A DNA stretch of 64,000 nt. It comes from Haematococcus lacustris. Taxonomy: Eukaryota; Chlorophyta; Chlorophyceae; Chlamydomonadales; Haematococcaceae. Numbering within the stretch: position 1 is the stretch's first letter; each line of letters opens with the position of its first letter. Below are positions 49,278 through 59,250 of the stretch, piece after piece. The notes under the pieces were generated by a model that was not told the DNA's origin, made no database searches, and saw only the letters and a program-made list of their open reading frames with translations. Where the stretch lies: positions 5,613,105 to 5,677,104 of the forward strand of contig JASKMD010000019.1 in the NCBI GenBank assembly GCA_030144725.1, written 5' to 3'. The position numbers and the translations under genes are program-made.

Positions 49278-52200
49278 GGTGTTGCCCAGCCAGGCAGGTG
49301 CTGTTCCTGTGCTGCGGTAGCAACAACTGCTGAGCCTGATAAACTGTCTGCTGCATGCAACTGTGCTGTTGTTGCCTGCACACAGCCTGAGAAGCAGACT
49401 GATGCACTCTGTGTTTCAATGCCTGCCAACAACAAACCTAAGCCACAGGGTCCTGCCATGAGTGCTGTGGACAACTGCAAGTGTGCTGTGCCTGTGTCTG
49501 AGTCAAAGCCTGAAAAGACTGCCGTGCTGGCAGCTAGCTTTGCTGGTTTTTGTTGTGAGGCTGCTGACCCATGCCTCAGTCATGTGGTATCATGTAAGAC
49601 AGCCCTTTGTTGCCCCATGCTGCCGTCCCAAGTCATCCTGGGGGTTGCTGGACAAGACAACAAGGGGGCCTTGATCGACTACGTCGACCAGACCCTGACC
49701 CTGCGCACTGCCCAAGGTAACACAACCTTGCATCCACACACAGGTGACATGAGTGCTGCTGGCCAGTGTGTTGCCAACAGGCCACCTGGGTCCACCCACT
49801 CACTGCCCCGCCCACCTGCTGCTGTACTTGCTGCTGTGTCCAAAGCCAATCCAAAGGCCTTTGTGACAGCTAAGCAAGCAGCCAGATGGTTGCGTAAAGG
49901 GGGCTCTGCTATGGTTGCTATGGTGTCTTTGGAAGACCTTACCTTGCCAGCAGATGTTTCACCTGTCCATAGACAGCACCTCCAAGCTCTGCTTGATGAA
50001 TACTCTGATGTATTCGAACCCATCACTGGACTCCCACCAGAGCGTGCAGTAGGGCACTCCATCCCCTTGCAGCCTGATGCTAAGCCTCCAGCTAGGCCCA
50101 GCTATAGGATGTCCAAACCTGAGCATGATGAACTGCGTAGACAGATCACTGATCTCCTTGCCAAAGGCCTGATAGAGCCCAGCTCCTCTCCCTTTGCTGC
50201 ACCAGTGCTGTTTGTCCAGAAGAAATCAGGTGAGCTGCGCATGTGCATTGATTACCGCCAGCTCAATAAAATTACAATCAGGGACCAGTATCCTTTGCCA
50301 CGCATTGATGATCTGTTTGATCAGCTTGCAGGAAAAACTGTGTTCTCCTCCCTTGACTTGCAGGCTGGTTACCACCAGATCCGCATCCCGGCTGAGGATG
50401 TCCCTAAAACTGCGTTCAGGACACCTGAGGGACACTACCAATTCAAGGTACTGTGTTTTGGCCTGACAAATGCTCCTGCCACGTTCCAGCGTGTAATGAA
50501 TGAAGCATTTGCTGAGGTGATAAATGACTGTGCCCTCGTGTATCTCGATGATATCCTGGTGATGTCCGAGAACACTGAGCAGCATCTAGTCCACCTCAGA
50601 CGTGTATTTGACTTACTGCGTAAGAATAAATTCTATGCTAAGTTATCTAAATGTGAGTTTATGAAACGCACACTGATGTTCCTGGGCCATATCATAAGTG
50701 CTCAGGGTATATCTGTCGACCCTTGTAAAGTTACTGCCATCTCTAACTGGCCTGTCCCTACAAGCCTCAAAACCCTGCAGTCTTTCCTGGGCATTGCTAA
50801 TTATGTCCGTAAATTCGTACATAATTTTAGCACCATTGCTGCACCCCTCACAAACCTGACTGGCCCCAAGAAGGACTCGTTCCCTTGGAAAGCATGGCCT
50901 CAGGCTGAGCTGGATGCATTCAATGCCTTGAAGCAGGCCATTTCTAATGTGCCTATGCTCAAGCTTCCTGATCACAGCAAACCCTTCCAGGTGCACTGCG
51001 ATGCGTCCCTTGAGGGCATCGGTGCAGTCCTGATGCAGGATGGCTACCCGTTGGCGTATTACTCCAGGAAATTAATCCCTGCTGAGGTTAATTACACCAC
51101 GGGCGAACAGGAACTGCTGGCATTGGTATCTGCGTGTCAACAGTGGAGGTGTTACCTAGAAGGGGTACCATTCACTCTGTACACAGATCACCGGCCACTC
51201 ATCTCTCTGCCCACTCAAAACATACTCTCACGCAGGCAGACTAGATGGATGGAATTCCTGGCCCGCTTCTCATATACCATTGAGTATTTACCTGGTATAT
51301 CTAATCCCGCTGATCCGTTGTCACGCATTCCAGCTGCCACAGTACAGACGTGTAAAGGCCCTGGTGCTGATAATGTGAAGAGTATCCTTGTCATGACTAG
51401 GAGTAAGCGGCGTTCTCAGGAGGGGGAGGAAACTGGTGCTGAGGCACGTAAAACGAGTGCTGGTGATGCCGCTGTGCCACCCACACAACCACCACCAGGC
51501 CAAGGTGATGGTGCTGCCGTAAGGCCACCCACCAAACGTGTCACTTGGGCTGCTGATGTACCAGCAGATGGAGAACCCAGTGCACCCAAACCACCAGGTC
51601 CCTTGTCAAACCTGCATGAGTGGTTGGTCAGAGCCTATGCTGCTGACTCCAACTTCACCAAGCGTAGGAAGACTAAGAACTACTACCTGGATGATAATGG
51701 CCTATGGAGACATAACAAACGACGCACCGTCATTGTGCCCCGTGACAAACAGCTACGAGAGCATATCCTGCATGAGATGCACGATGCTAAGTATGCTGGA
51801 CACGTTGGGATCACTAAGACGTTGGAGCATGTCATGCGTGTGTTCTGGTGGAAACACTTACGCACTGATGTGCGTCACTATGTAACAACATGTGATGCAT
51901 GCCAGAGAAACAAGTCGGTTACAGCTAAGCCATGGGGGTTCCTTCATCCTCTGTCTATACCTGGATACCGCTGGGAAGTCATGCACATGGACTTCATAAC
52001 CAAACTACCGTCCGGATCACATGGATATGATTCCATTTGTGTATTCGTTGACAGGCTCTCTAAGATGGTACATCTGGTGCCTTGCAAAGAGAGCATGGAC
52101 GCTCCTGAGTTTGCACAACTCTTCATTGATAAGGTATTTGTCCACCATGGGCTACCCTCTGAAGTTGTGAGTGATCGGGGTTCCCTTTTCGTGAGTAAGT

Positions 52201-53039
52201 TCTGGCAAGCTGTATGCAAGCTAATGGGCATGAAGCACTCACTTACCTCCAGCTATCACCCCCAGTCAAACGGGCAGGTTGAGCGGTACAACAAAGTGTT
52301 GGAGGAGATGCTTAGGCATTATATCTCTCCCACTCAACGAGACTGGCCTAAACACCTCTCGTTTGCCGAGTTTGCAATTAATAACTCATGGCAAGAAAGC
52401 ATTAAGTCTACACCTTTCCTGGTTAACTATGGACAGTCCCCAGTGACACCGGTGACCCATGAGTTACCTCGGTTGCCACCTCCTATGGCCCAGTTCTTCT
52501 CTGAAGGCTGGGAGAAGGGTGTTCAAGAAGCCAGACGTTGTATGAAACTGGCACAGAGCCGCCAGGCTAATGGTGCTAATCCACACAGGAAATCCTCGGA
52601 CAGTGTGTTCCAAGTGGGTGACCGTGTGCTGCTTAGTACCATGAACCTGCGTAACATGGTGGGCAAAGCCAGGAAGCTGCTTCCACGGTATGTGGGGCCT
52701 TTCAGGATCGAAGCTCATGTGGGTGAGGACGCTGTAAAGCTGACACTACCACCAGCCATGTCCAGGATTCATCCTGTGTTCCATGTATCATTGCTAAGAC
52801 CCTATGAGGGCAACTTTGGTCGTCTACCCCCCACTGAGTTGGGCTGGCTAGATGATTCCCCACAGTATGAAGTAGAACGCATTGTGAACCACCGGCATGT
52901 GCGTGCAGGTAAAGCAAAGGAGTACCTTGTCAAGTGGAAGGGCTATGAAGACTCTGACAACACTTGGGAGCCTGCCAGCAATCTAGCAAATGCCCCTGAC
53001 TGCGTGAACTTGTATAAGGCTCAGCATGGCTTGCTGTGA
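49278..53039 (+). CDS. pol: gypsy Pol polyprotein: reverse transcriptase, RNase H, integrase, chromodomain
   Basis: Open in the gag frame directly after the UAG. The first ATG is at 49419 (1206 residues from there). Reverse transcriptase: KSGELRMCIDYRQLNKIT, FSSLDLQAGYHQI, YLDDILVM (about residue 373 from the ATG). RNase H: FQVHCDASLEGIGAVL, TDHRPL. Integrase: HHCC finger (HEMHDAKYAGHVG, CDACQRNK) then the D, D, E residues in MHMDFI, SDRGSLF and NGQVERYNK. C-terminal chromodomain: YEVERIVNHRH, YLVKWKGYEDSDNTWEPASN. The N-terminal part keeps only the end of a protease-like fold (VILGVAGQ...ALIDY); no DTG or DSG aspartic active site is visible. Expression probably needs stop-codon readthrough. 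Confidence 0.94.
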   Translation, partial: GVAQPGRCCSCAAVATTAEPDKLSAACNCAVVACTQPEKQTDALCVSMPANNKPKPQGPAMSAVDNCKCAVPVSESKPEKTAVLAASFAGFCCEAADPCLSHVVSCKTALCCPMLPSQVILGVAGQDNKGALIDYVDQTLTLRTAQGNTTLHPHTGDMSAAGQCVANRPPGSTHSLPRPPAAVLAAVSKANPKAFVTAKQAARWLRKGGSAMVAMVSLEDLTLPADVSPVHRQHLQALLDEYSDVFEPITGLPPERAVGHSIPLQPDAKPPARPSYRMSKPEHDELRRQITDLLAKGLIEPSSSPFAAPVLFVQKKSGELRMCIDYRQLNKITIRDQYPLPRIDDLFDQLAGKTVFSSLDLQAGYHQIRIPAEDVPKTAFRTPEGHYQFKVLCFGLTNAPATFQRVMNEAFAEVINDCALVYLDDILVMSENTEQHLVHLRRVFDLLRKNKFYAKLSKCEFMKRTLMFLGHIISAQGISVDPCKVTAISNWPVPTSLKTLQSFLGIANYVRKFVHNFSTIAAPLTNLTGPKKDSFPWKAWPQAELDAFNALKQAISNVPMLKLPDHSKPFQVHCDASLEGIGAVLMQDGYPLAYYSRKLIPAEVNYTTGEQELLALVSACQQWRCYLEGVPFTLYTDHRPLISLPTQNILSRRQTRWMEFLARFSYTIEYLPGISNPADPLSRIPAATVQTCKGPGADNVKSILVMTRSKRRSQEGEETGAEARKTSAGDAAVPPTQPPPGQGDGAAVRPPTKRVTWAADVPADGEPSAPKPPGPLSNLHEWLVRAYAADSNFTKRRKTKNYYLDDNGLWRHNKRRTVIVPRDKQLREHILHEMHDAKYAGHVGITKTLEHVMRVFWWKHLRTDVRHYVTTCDACQRNKSVTAKPWGFLHPLSIPGYRWEVMHMDFITKLPSGSHGYDSICVFVDRLSKMVHLVPCKESMDAPEFAQLFIDKVFVHHGLPSEVVSDRGSLFVSKFWQAVCKLMGMKHSLTSSYHPQSNGQVERYNKVLEEMLRHYISPTQRDWPKHLSFAEFAINNSWQESIKSTPFLVNYGQSPVTPVTHELPRLPPPMAQFFSEGWEKGVQEARRCMKLAQSRQANGANPHRKSSDSVFQVGDRVLLSTMNLRNMVGKARKLLPRYVGPFRIEAHVGEDAVKLTLPPAMSRIHPVFHVSLLRPYEGNFGRLPPTELGWLDDSPQYEVERIVNHRHVRAGKAKEYLVKWKGYEDSDNTWEPASNLANAPDCVNLYKAQHGLL

Positions 53040-53310
53040 TTTGAATGTGGGACATGGGCTCCATGTAGTCTTGCTGGTTGCTTTGCTGCATGCTATGTGC
53101 CTTGGTGTACTATGGTTCCAGTTGCTCATGTGAGCCTGGCTAGTCTGGTTCCCAGCGTCCATTAGCTCCCTGAGCTTGGGCTGGAATGGTCCATGGTGAC
53201 CCTGATCTCCTTAGAGCGACCTGCATCCGGATGGGCAGGAGTTCTCAAATAGTGGTCATAGTACTGCGAGTCCATGCCATGATGGCCTATGGGCGGAACG
53301 GCCATCCCTT

Positions 53311-53324
53311 AGGAGAGGGAGGAA
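53311..53324 (+). promoter_or_regulatory. gypsy polypurine tract
   Basis: AGGAGAGGGAGGAA lies immediately upstream of the 3' LTR, in the position used to prime plus-strand DNA. Confidence 0.85.
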
Positions 53325-53561
53325 TGTAGCGTTCCGATTCTGCACTAAGCAGTCGGCCGCTAGTGTCACTGACGAAGTGTGATACAGGCAGGTTAAATGG
53401 TGGGCTGTATTGCCTACCCACCATTCGGGTTCGATCCCCGGGGGCCGTTCTATGTCCTGGCCTGGTTACGCTGAGACAGTCTGACACCTGTAACAGCTTC
53501 TAGCGTTGCATGGCGCTCACACGTTGAAAAGATTTAAGGCGCGCTCTTCCTGAACGCTACA
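53325..53561 (+). repeat. gypsy 3' LTR (237 bp)
   Basis: Same length as the 5' LTR and apparently identical. Followed by the target duplication GGCTG. Confidence 0.96.
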
Positions 53562-56500
53562 GGCTGCCCCCGAGGTCTTAATGCAGCTGCCGTCCGTGTA
53601 CGCGAGCGTGGCCCATTCGGTGATGGCCATCCGTGGCTGCGTCGTGGAATGGTGCGTGAGTTGTTGGTGGCCGCGCTGGTGCCCCGAGGTGGGGAGGTCC
53701 TTGTCCAACGGCAGGCGCATGTGTTGTTTGTGGCCGCTGGGGGGTGTGGCTGGCTGGCTTTGATTCGTTGGTCTGTTGCGGATTGGGTGTGTGTCTCGTT
53801 GTGGGTGGAGGGCGGTGGCAGTGCTAGCCAGCCATCCTTGGGGATTGCCTTTGGTGACAAGTTGTTGTCCCGCTGCGTTCCAGATGACGTAGATGTGGAG
53901 GTTGGCGTGCTTGCCTGGCTTGGAGCATCTGGTCTTGGTGGGGGGTATGCTAGCCAGGTGCTGGCAGTATTCAAGGTAGCGCCGCAGGGTGTCAATGTGT
54001 TTAGGGTAGGAGATGCCCTTTTTCCCAGGGATCAGCATGATGGTTGCCATGGCCTCCTCCTGTGTAGCTGAGTGTATAGCATGGTTGACGCATTTCAGTG
54101 CCACTGCATCGTCTGCCGGTACATTCCATGTGGATAAGCCAGTGTGGCGTACCAGTAGGCAGTTGTGGTGTGCCCCAAAGGCCGTGTCGTTGATGTCAGG
54201 GCTCCAATAGGTGGTGGTTTCTGGTCTAACTGTGAGTGGATCAGCCCATCTTTGGACGGTACTGGGAAAGCTGCGTGTGGCGTGTAGGGTGTTAAGGGCT
54301 TTGTCTTGTGCCCCTCTCATGGGGTTGTGGCTGCTCTGTGCGTCCTGTCTCCTTAGTAGGGCCACTACCTCTGTGGCCAGGTTGCGTGTGTGTGGTGTGT
54401 GTTGTAACCAAGCGTGTAGATGTTGGTGTTGGTCTTTTGTCAGGAGGCCAACTGTGCGACCCGACTCGTCGTGGACCGTTACGTGTTGCACTAAGTCGTG
54501 CCGTGGCATAATGGGCTCCCCCGTGCTGAGGCTCATCGCGGGGTCGGTCATGTGGGGGTGAAGTTGGAGGAGGGTTTCGCAATTGCCCGTCCCGACGATG
54601 TCCGTCTGCGGGTTGATGGGGTAGGTGTGGAAGGTGGCCTTCGAGTGCAAGTTGATGCACCAGGGTAGCCAGGTGTGCGGGTCCGGCAGTCCCTGTCGGG
54701 TGTGGGCCGGCAGGTGCGTGTCGGGCCTCGCGTGTCTGGCCTCTTGTATCTGCCTGTTTTCCTCGTCGTAGTCGTTGCGCTTTGCTATGTAGTCCAGGTG
54801 TGCCGTGATGAGCGGCGCCGGTTCAAGAGTGGGGTGCCAGTGTACTCGTATGAGGTCCGAGTGCGCTGACTGACGCATGGTAGTTCTGAAGTCATTGCTG
54901 CCGAACTTGCATATAGGGCACAGCCAGTATCCTGGTTCCTTGTGTCCTGACAGGTGGGCTTCCTCAAGGCAGGCTGGGTGGTAGGCCCTCTTGCAGTTGT
55001 GGCACGTTGGGCTGTCTCCTCTTGGTAGCCAGCACAGCTCACAGGTGCACACGTCCTTAGCCTCTTCCCTGCTGATGGTCTCTATGTGTGTGGGTGTATA
55101 GCCTTCGTCTGCACATAGTGGTAATGCCCATCTATCTATGACTGTGGGCTTCCAATGCACCTTGTAGTAGTTTTCCTTGCTGATGCCGTCCCATTGCCAG
55201 CCATCTATGCTGGTAATGGCCTCTTGGTGGCCGTACATGGCCCCTAGTATGCAGCCTAGGTTCTTGGGTTTACAACGGCAGGCTTTATCCACCTTCCAGC
55301 TGGAGAGCCCTGGGAGGTCAAGGCCTACTATGCGCACTATATCCTGCGGGATGGATTGGGTCTGTCTGCCCTCATTGTTCCGTTTCGTGCCCGCCTTGGG
55401 TAGAGTGGGCTTCGTCGGGGGCGGTTGTGTTGCTCGTTGCTCTCGTTTCAGCAGTCGTGAGCTCGTCCTAGTGGCATCCTGGACTGCGGGTGCCGCTGCG
55501 GCCCGGTCCGCCGTTGCTGGTTGCGTTGCGTGCATGACCGCATATGCTTTCATGTCCATATAGCGAGTTCTGGTGTCTGGCACTGCGGGTGTGGGCGCAA
55601 GTTCCGTGAGGCCCGCGGCCCATGTTGTGATTTTGCGTTGGTTGGGCGGGAGGTCGAGTGACGTGTTGCGGCTGTCTCGGATGGCACGCGTTGCGGTCGC
55701 GTCTGGGCATGAGGGTTGGGCCGCCATGGCCGCAAGTTTGTTGAGGGCGATGATGTGCTTCTGCTTGACCTTTTTTCCGTACTTCGATGTGAGCATGCTA
55801 CCGGTGATGATGTGTGTGTTGCCCTCGCAGCTGAGCTCAGATGCGTGAGTGATGCCTATGCTTTTGAGGCAGGTGATGCTGGCGCTGACGACATCGTGTG
55901 CATTAGAACTGCTGGCTTGTGTGATGAGGCGGCCTAGTGTTTGGCATTCCTTGGGGTAGAGGGGTAGTCCCCCTTCCGTGGCTGACAGCCCGGCTAGTGA
56001 GGTGTAGACTAGTTGCCTTGCCCTGAGGGTATGGTGGAAGAGGGTGAGCATGCGGTGTCCTTGAGTGTTGGCCTGGGTATTGAGCCACGTGATTTGTTTG
56101 TGTAACATGCTCCTAGAGATGTGGGCGTGCGTCACATCTGTGGACTGGAGGCTGTGTGTGAGGGCTGTCGTGTTGCGAGCGTGATATTCCTGGGCTGTGG
56201 AGCTGATGCCCATGCCTAGTTTCCCGGCGTCTTCTCTGACGATGGCGTTGGGCGTTCCCAGGGGGAGTCTGAGTTTAAGCTTTACGCATTGATTAATGGA
56301 CCTGTCATATAGCTCAAGGTCCCCTGGGGTGCAGGGCACGGCGCAGAAGCTGTAGGCTAGGCTGGGTATGATGGCCGTGCGGATGATGTGTATGGCCTGT
56401 CTAGCACTAGCGAAAGAACGTCTGAGTCTCTCTAGTTTGTGGCGGAGTTGGGTAATCATAGCGGTGTGTTGGGGTTTCCAGTCCAGCGTCATGGTGATGA

Positions 56501-56994
56501 GCACACCCAGGTAGGTGAAGGGTGAGGTCGGGCGGTGGTATGTGACGGGTTTCCCTTGTAAGCTTACAGTTTGGAGTTGTTGGCGGGCCCACTTATCCGC
56601 TTCGGCCGCGTTGCTGCACATGCCGGTTTCGATCGAGTGATGGAGCGCCGCTGTTGCGAGGGTTTTACTGTGTGAGATGATGAGGTGACCCCAGTCCGAG
56701 AAGGCTGAGAGTTTGTCCGCTTGGCAGCGGAGGTTGCGGAGTGTGTTGCAGAGGATTGCTATGTCGTCGGCATAGTCAATGCTGCTGACAGTGGCGCGTT
56801 CCCCGCTGTCAGCCGTCGCGGATTTGAATTTATAGCCCCTCGCACCCACCAGCAGCCAGCGCAGTAGGGGTTCGATATAGATGAGGAATAGGAAGGGCGA
56901 GAGAGAGTCGCCTTGTATGGTGCCCCGGTTTACGGGTACCGGGTCAGTGGGGCCGTAGGGAGTTCTGAAGCGCGTCGTAGCGCCCGTGTATAGG
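53562..56994 (-). pseudogene. LINE ORF segment 2: reverse transcriptase C-terminal half, PHD finger, start of RNase H
   Basis: Begins at the right side of the TIR-element insertion with ATTRFRTPYG, then GTIQGDSLSPFLFLIY and the catalytic SIDYADDIAIL of reverse transcriptase. After about 500 residues comes a C4HC3 PHD-type finger: CTCELC, CHNC, YHPAC and WLCPICKFG. A long linker leads to LAYTDGSCIKTSG, the first strand and first catalytic Asp of RNase H, where the gypsy interrupts it. No stop codons. The LINE reading frame is preserved across the insertion point. Confidence 0.88.
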
Positions 56995-58007
56995 TCAGGA
57001 TGTCCCAACATGGGGTTGGTAATCTTCATGCAAGTACTTGCTACAAAGTGAACCGATTGCGATAGCGTTTGTTGCATTGGCACCTGCAAATTACTCCGCA
57101 TCTACTGGCAAGCGGCGCGTTAATCCTTGCATCAGAGTCCATGCCGGCGCAAGCGAGCGCGGACACACCTCAGCTGCTCACCATCGATTGGTCTAGTGGT
57201 GAGTAGAGGCACCAATGAGCGAACTGCGCTTGGCATCGAGCCGGAAGTACAATCACATTACAGCCCGCCTTGCTCGCTCCGCGAGCCTTTTGTTGGTGCA
57301 GGCGGTGTTGGAGGGCCATCGCTGGGCATGTGATGTAGCGACATTGCTGCAAATGCGGGAAATGTGCGTCTCTCTCTCGCTAGTCACACAGGAAAAGGGA
57401 CCCTCATTGACAAAATGGCATGTTGTGAGCTGACCACTGTGACTTTCCAGTTTTTCGCTACATAACTCTGTTCCTTACTCAACGCCACAACTGCTGGAGA
57501 AGAAAGCATGGCAATTAGTTGATCAGGCCTGCTTGAAATGACATTGGCGTGACCCGACTTTGCCTTGCAGGAATGATTAGCCCATCCGACCCTGCCCATT
57601 GCAGCCCCCCCCCCTCCCCAGCCCAGCATCGCCTTCCTACCTCCGCTCACCCCCTCCCAACCCCAGCCCGGCCCTCCAACCCCCCCTCCCACCCCCTCCC
57701 ACCCCCTCCCAGCCCCCTCACTGCCCTCCCACCCCTGCCACCCCCTCCCAACCTCAGCCCCGCACTCCACCCCCCCTCCCACCCCCTCCCAGCCCCCTCA
57801 CTGCCCTCCCACCCCTGCTACCCCCTCCCAATCCCAGCCCCCCCCTCCACCCACCTCCCCCTCCCTCCTTGTCCCGCCCTTAGCAACTCCAGCCCACCCC
57901 AATGGGGCGCAGCCGGCGGGATGCCCACCTTCATGCCCTGAATAATTCACCAAGAGCTGGTTATCTGCACTGCCCTAGCGGCCTAAAAGCTGCAGCAAGG
58001 AGGGCGA

Positions 58008-58259
58008 ATGACATTGCCCAAGAGGTGCAGGCCGAGAATGTGTGACCCTCGTGTGTGGGACGCGCATGGCACATGGGAGAAGCATAAAGAGCAAATCCGT
58101 GACATGGCTGACATGCGCGCGCTGAGTGAGCAGGACCAGCAACAACTGCAAGCGCATCTGGAGGTGTATTACCTTGCCTGCCCAATCTCCAATGCCCCTG
58201 TGGAGTCCCTGCTGCAGCTACTCAAGCATGGGACGGGCATGTTCATGTGCTGCCCCTGA
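58008..58259 (+). CDS. uncharacterised ORF carried by the TIR element
   Basis: 83 residues, the most protein-like stretch of the element: charged and helical (DMADMRALSEQDQQQLQAHL) then PISNAPVESLLQLLKHGTG. No family recognised. A different frame (58126-58953) continues through the 66-bp repeats to a Cys/His-rich end (HVHCFDCGDC). These could be exons of one captured gene. Confidence 0.3.
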   Translation: MTLPKRCRPRMCDPRVWDAHGTWEKHKEQIRDMADMRALSEQDQQQLQAHLEVYYLACPISNAPVESLLQLLKHGTGMFMCCP

Positions 58260-58672
58260 CCTGCCCCCCCCTCCTGCTGCACCCCCCTGGCAGCAGCAGG
58301 CAGCTGGTGCTGGTGCTGCCCCTGGGCTGCCCACCCCTCGTGCTGCACCCCCCTGGCAGCAGCAGGCGGCTGCTGCTGGTGCTGCCCCTGGGCTGCCCAC
58401 CCCTCGTGCTGCGCCCCCCTGGCAGCAGCAGGCGGCTGCTGCTGGTGCTGCCCCTGACCTGCCCACCCCTCGTGCTGCACCCCCCTGGCAGCAGCAGGCG
58501 GCTGCTGCTGGTGCTGCCCCTGGGCTGCCCCCCCCTCCTGCTGCACCCCCCTGGCAGCAGCAGGCAGCTGGTGCTGGTGCTGCCCCTGACCTGCCCCCCC
58601 CTCCTGCTGCACCCCCCTGGCAGCAGCAGGCAGCTGGTGCTGGTGCTGCCCCTGGGCTGCCCACCCCTCCAG
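58258..58672. repeat. 66-bp tandem repeat, about six copies
   Basis: The unit contains CACCCCCCTGGCAGCAGCAG and GGTGCTGCCCCTG. GGTGCTGCCCCTG recurs every 66 bp from 58313. Because 66 is a multiple of 3, each frame gives a fixed 22-residue repeat, open in several frames. Confidence 0.9.
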
Positions 58673-59250
58673 CTGAGCAGCAGGGGTCAGGGGTCAGGGC
58701 GGAGCTGGACACCAGCTCGACACGCAAGCGGAGGGCGGGCGGGAGGGACCGGACCCAACAAGTCGAGCAAGGTGACGTAGCAATGGCCTACACACCTTGT
58801 GTGGCCTCACAGAGTGGCCAGGTAGTAGGTACTACTCACGAAGCGGTCAAGCAATGCAGCAGCGTTGTATACTTCCGAGCATGGGTGGAGGGGCGTCGTT
58901 ACATCGGTTTGACGTGCCATGTGCATTGTTTTGACTGCGGCGACTGTCCCTGACTGTTTGCAGAGGCTACTGGGCCACGTCGGTCGCGGCGGTCGGTCGC
59001 GGCGAGGCCCGCATGAGCAAAACTGGCATGCATTTGAATGTCAAGATTTGAGCCGCCTTAGCACTCAGCACACTGCACAATATTTAATGTTACAAGCTGC
59101 ACCGCATAGCTGACAGAGTCCTATATCCAGGGATGTGCGAATCATAAATAGAAACCACGTGGCTGAGACGCGGCGTCGTTTTGATTACCGGGGGTCGGTT
59201 TCCGATCATTTCCAGCCATTTTTTGAAAGTTGGGGTCGCCTGAGTATAGG

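Larger units (their letters stand above)
47468..53561 (+). mobile_element. complete chromodomain Ty3/gypsy retrotransposon (chromovirus)
   Basis: 6094 bp bounded by two 237-bp LTRs that look identical by eye, with a perfect 5-bp target duplication GGCTG (47463-47467 and 53562-53566). It carries a primer-binding site, gag, pol with C-terminal chromodomain and a polypurine tract. Inserted into the RNase H region of the LINE, opposite in orientation. Near-identical LTRs imply a recent insertion. Confidence 0.96.
56995..59243. mobile_element. 2.25-kb TIR element inserted in the LINE reverse transcriptase
   Basis: The ends are TCAGGATGTCCCAAC (56995-57009) and GTTGGGGTCGCCTGA (59229-59243), inverted and matching at 11 of 15 positions. 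They are flanked by a perfect GTATAGG duplication (56988-56994 and 59244-59250). Removing it restores the LINE frame across DLY and TG. Inside are a C-rich tract (57600-57880), a small ORF (58008-58259) and a 66-bp repeat array. No transposase was recognised, so it is probably non-autonomous. hAT-like is a guess from the CAGG ends and the 7-8-bp duplication. Confidence 0.75.

Noticed and set aside
53287..53487. ORF MSDCLSVTRPGH... found at both gypsy ends
   Set aside because: It is the reverse strand of the LTR, hence present twice. The LINE ORF merely reads into it at 47468.
53581..56088. Many 60-140-residue ORFs opposite or out of frame with the LINE
   Set aside because: Shadows of the LINE protein, which has clear domain homology in the minus frame 56994-53562.
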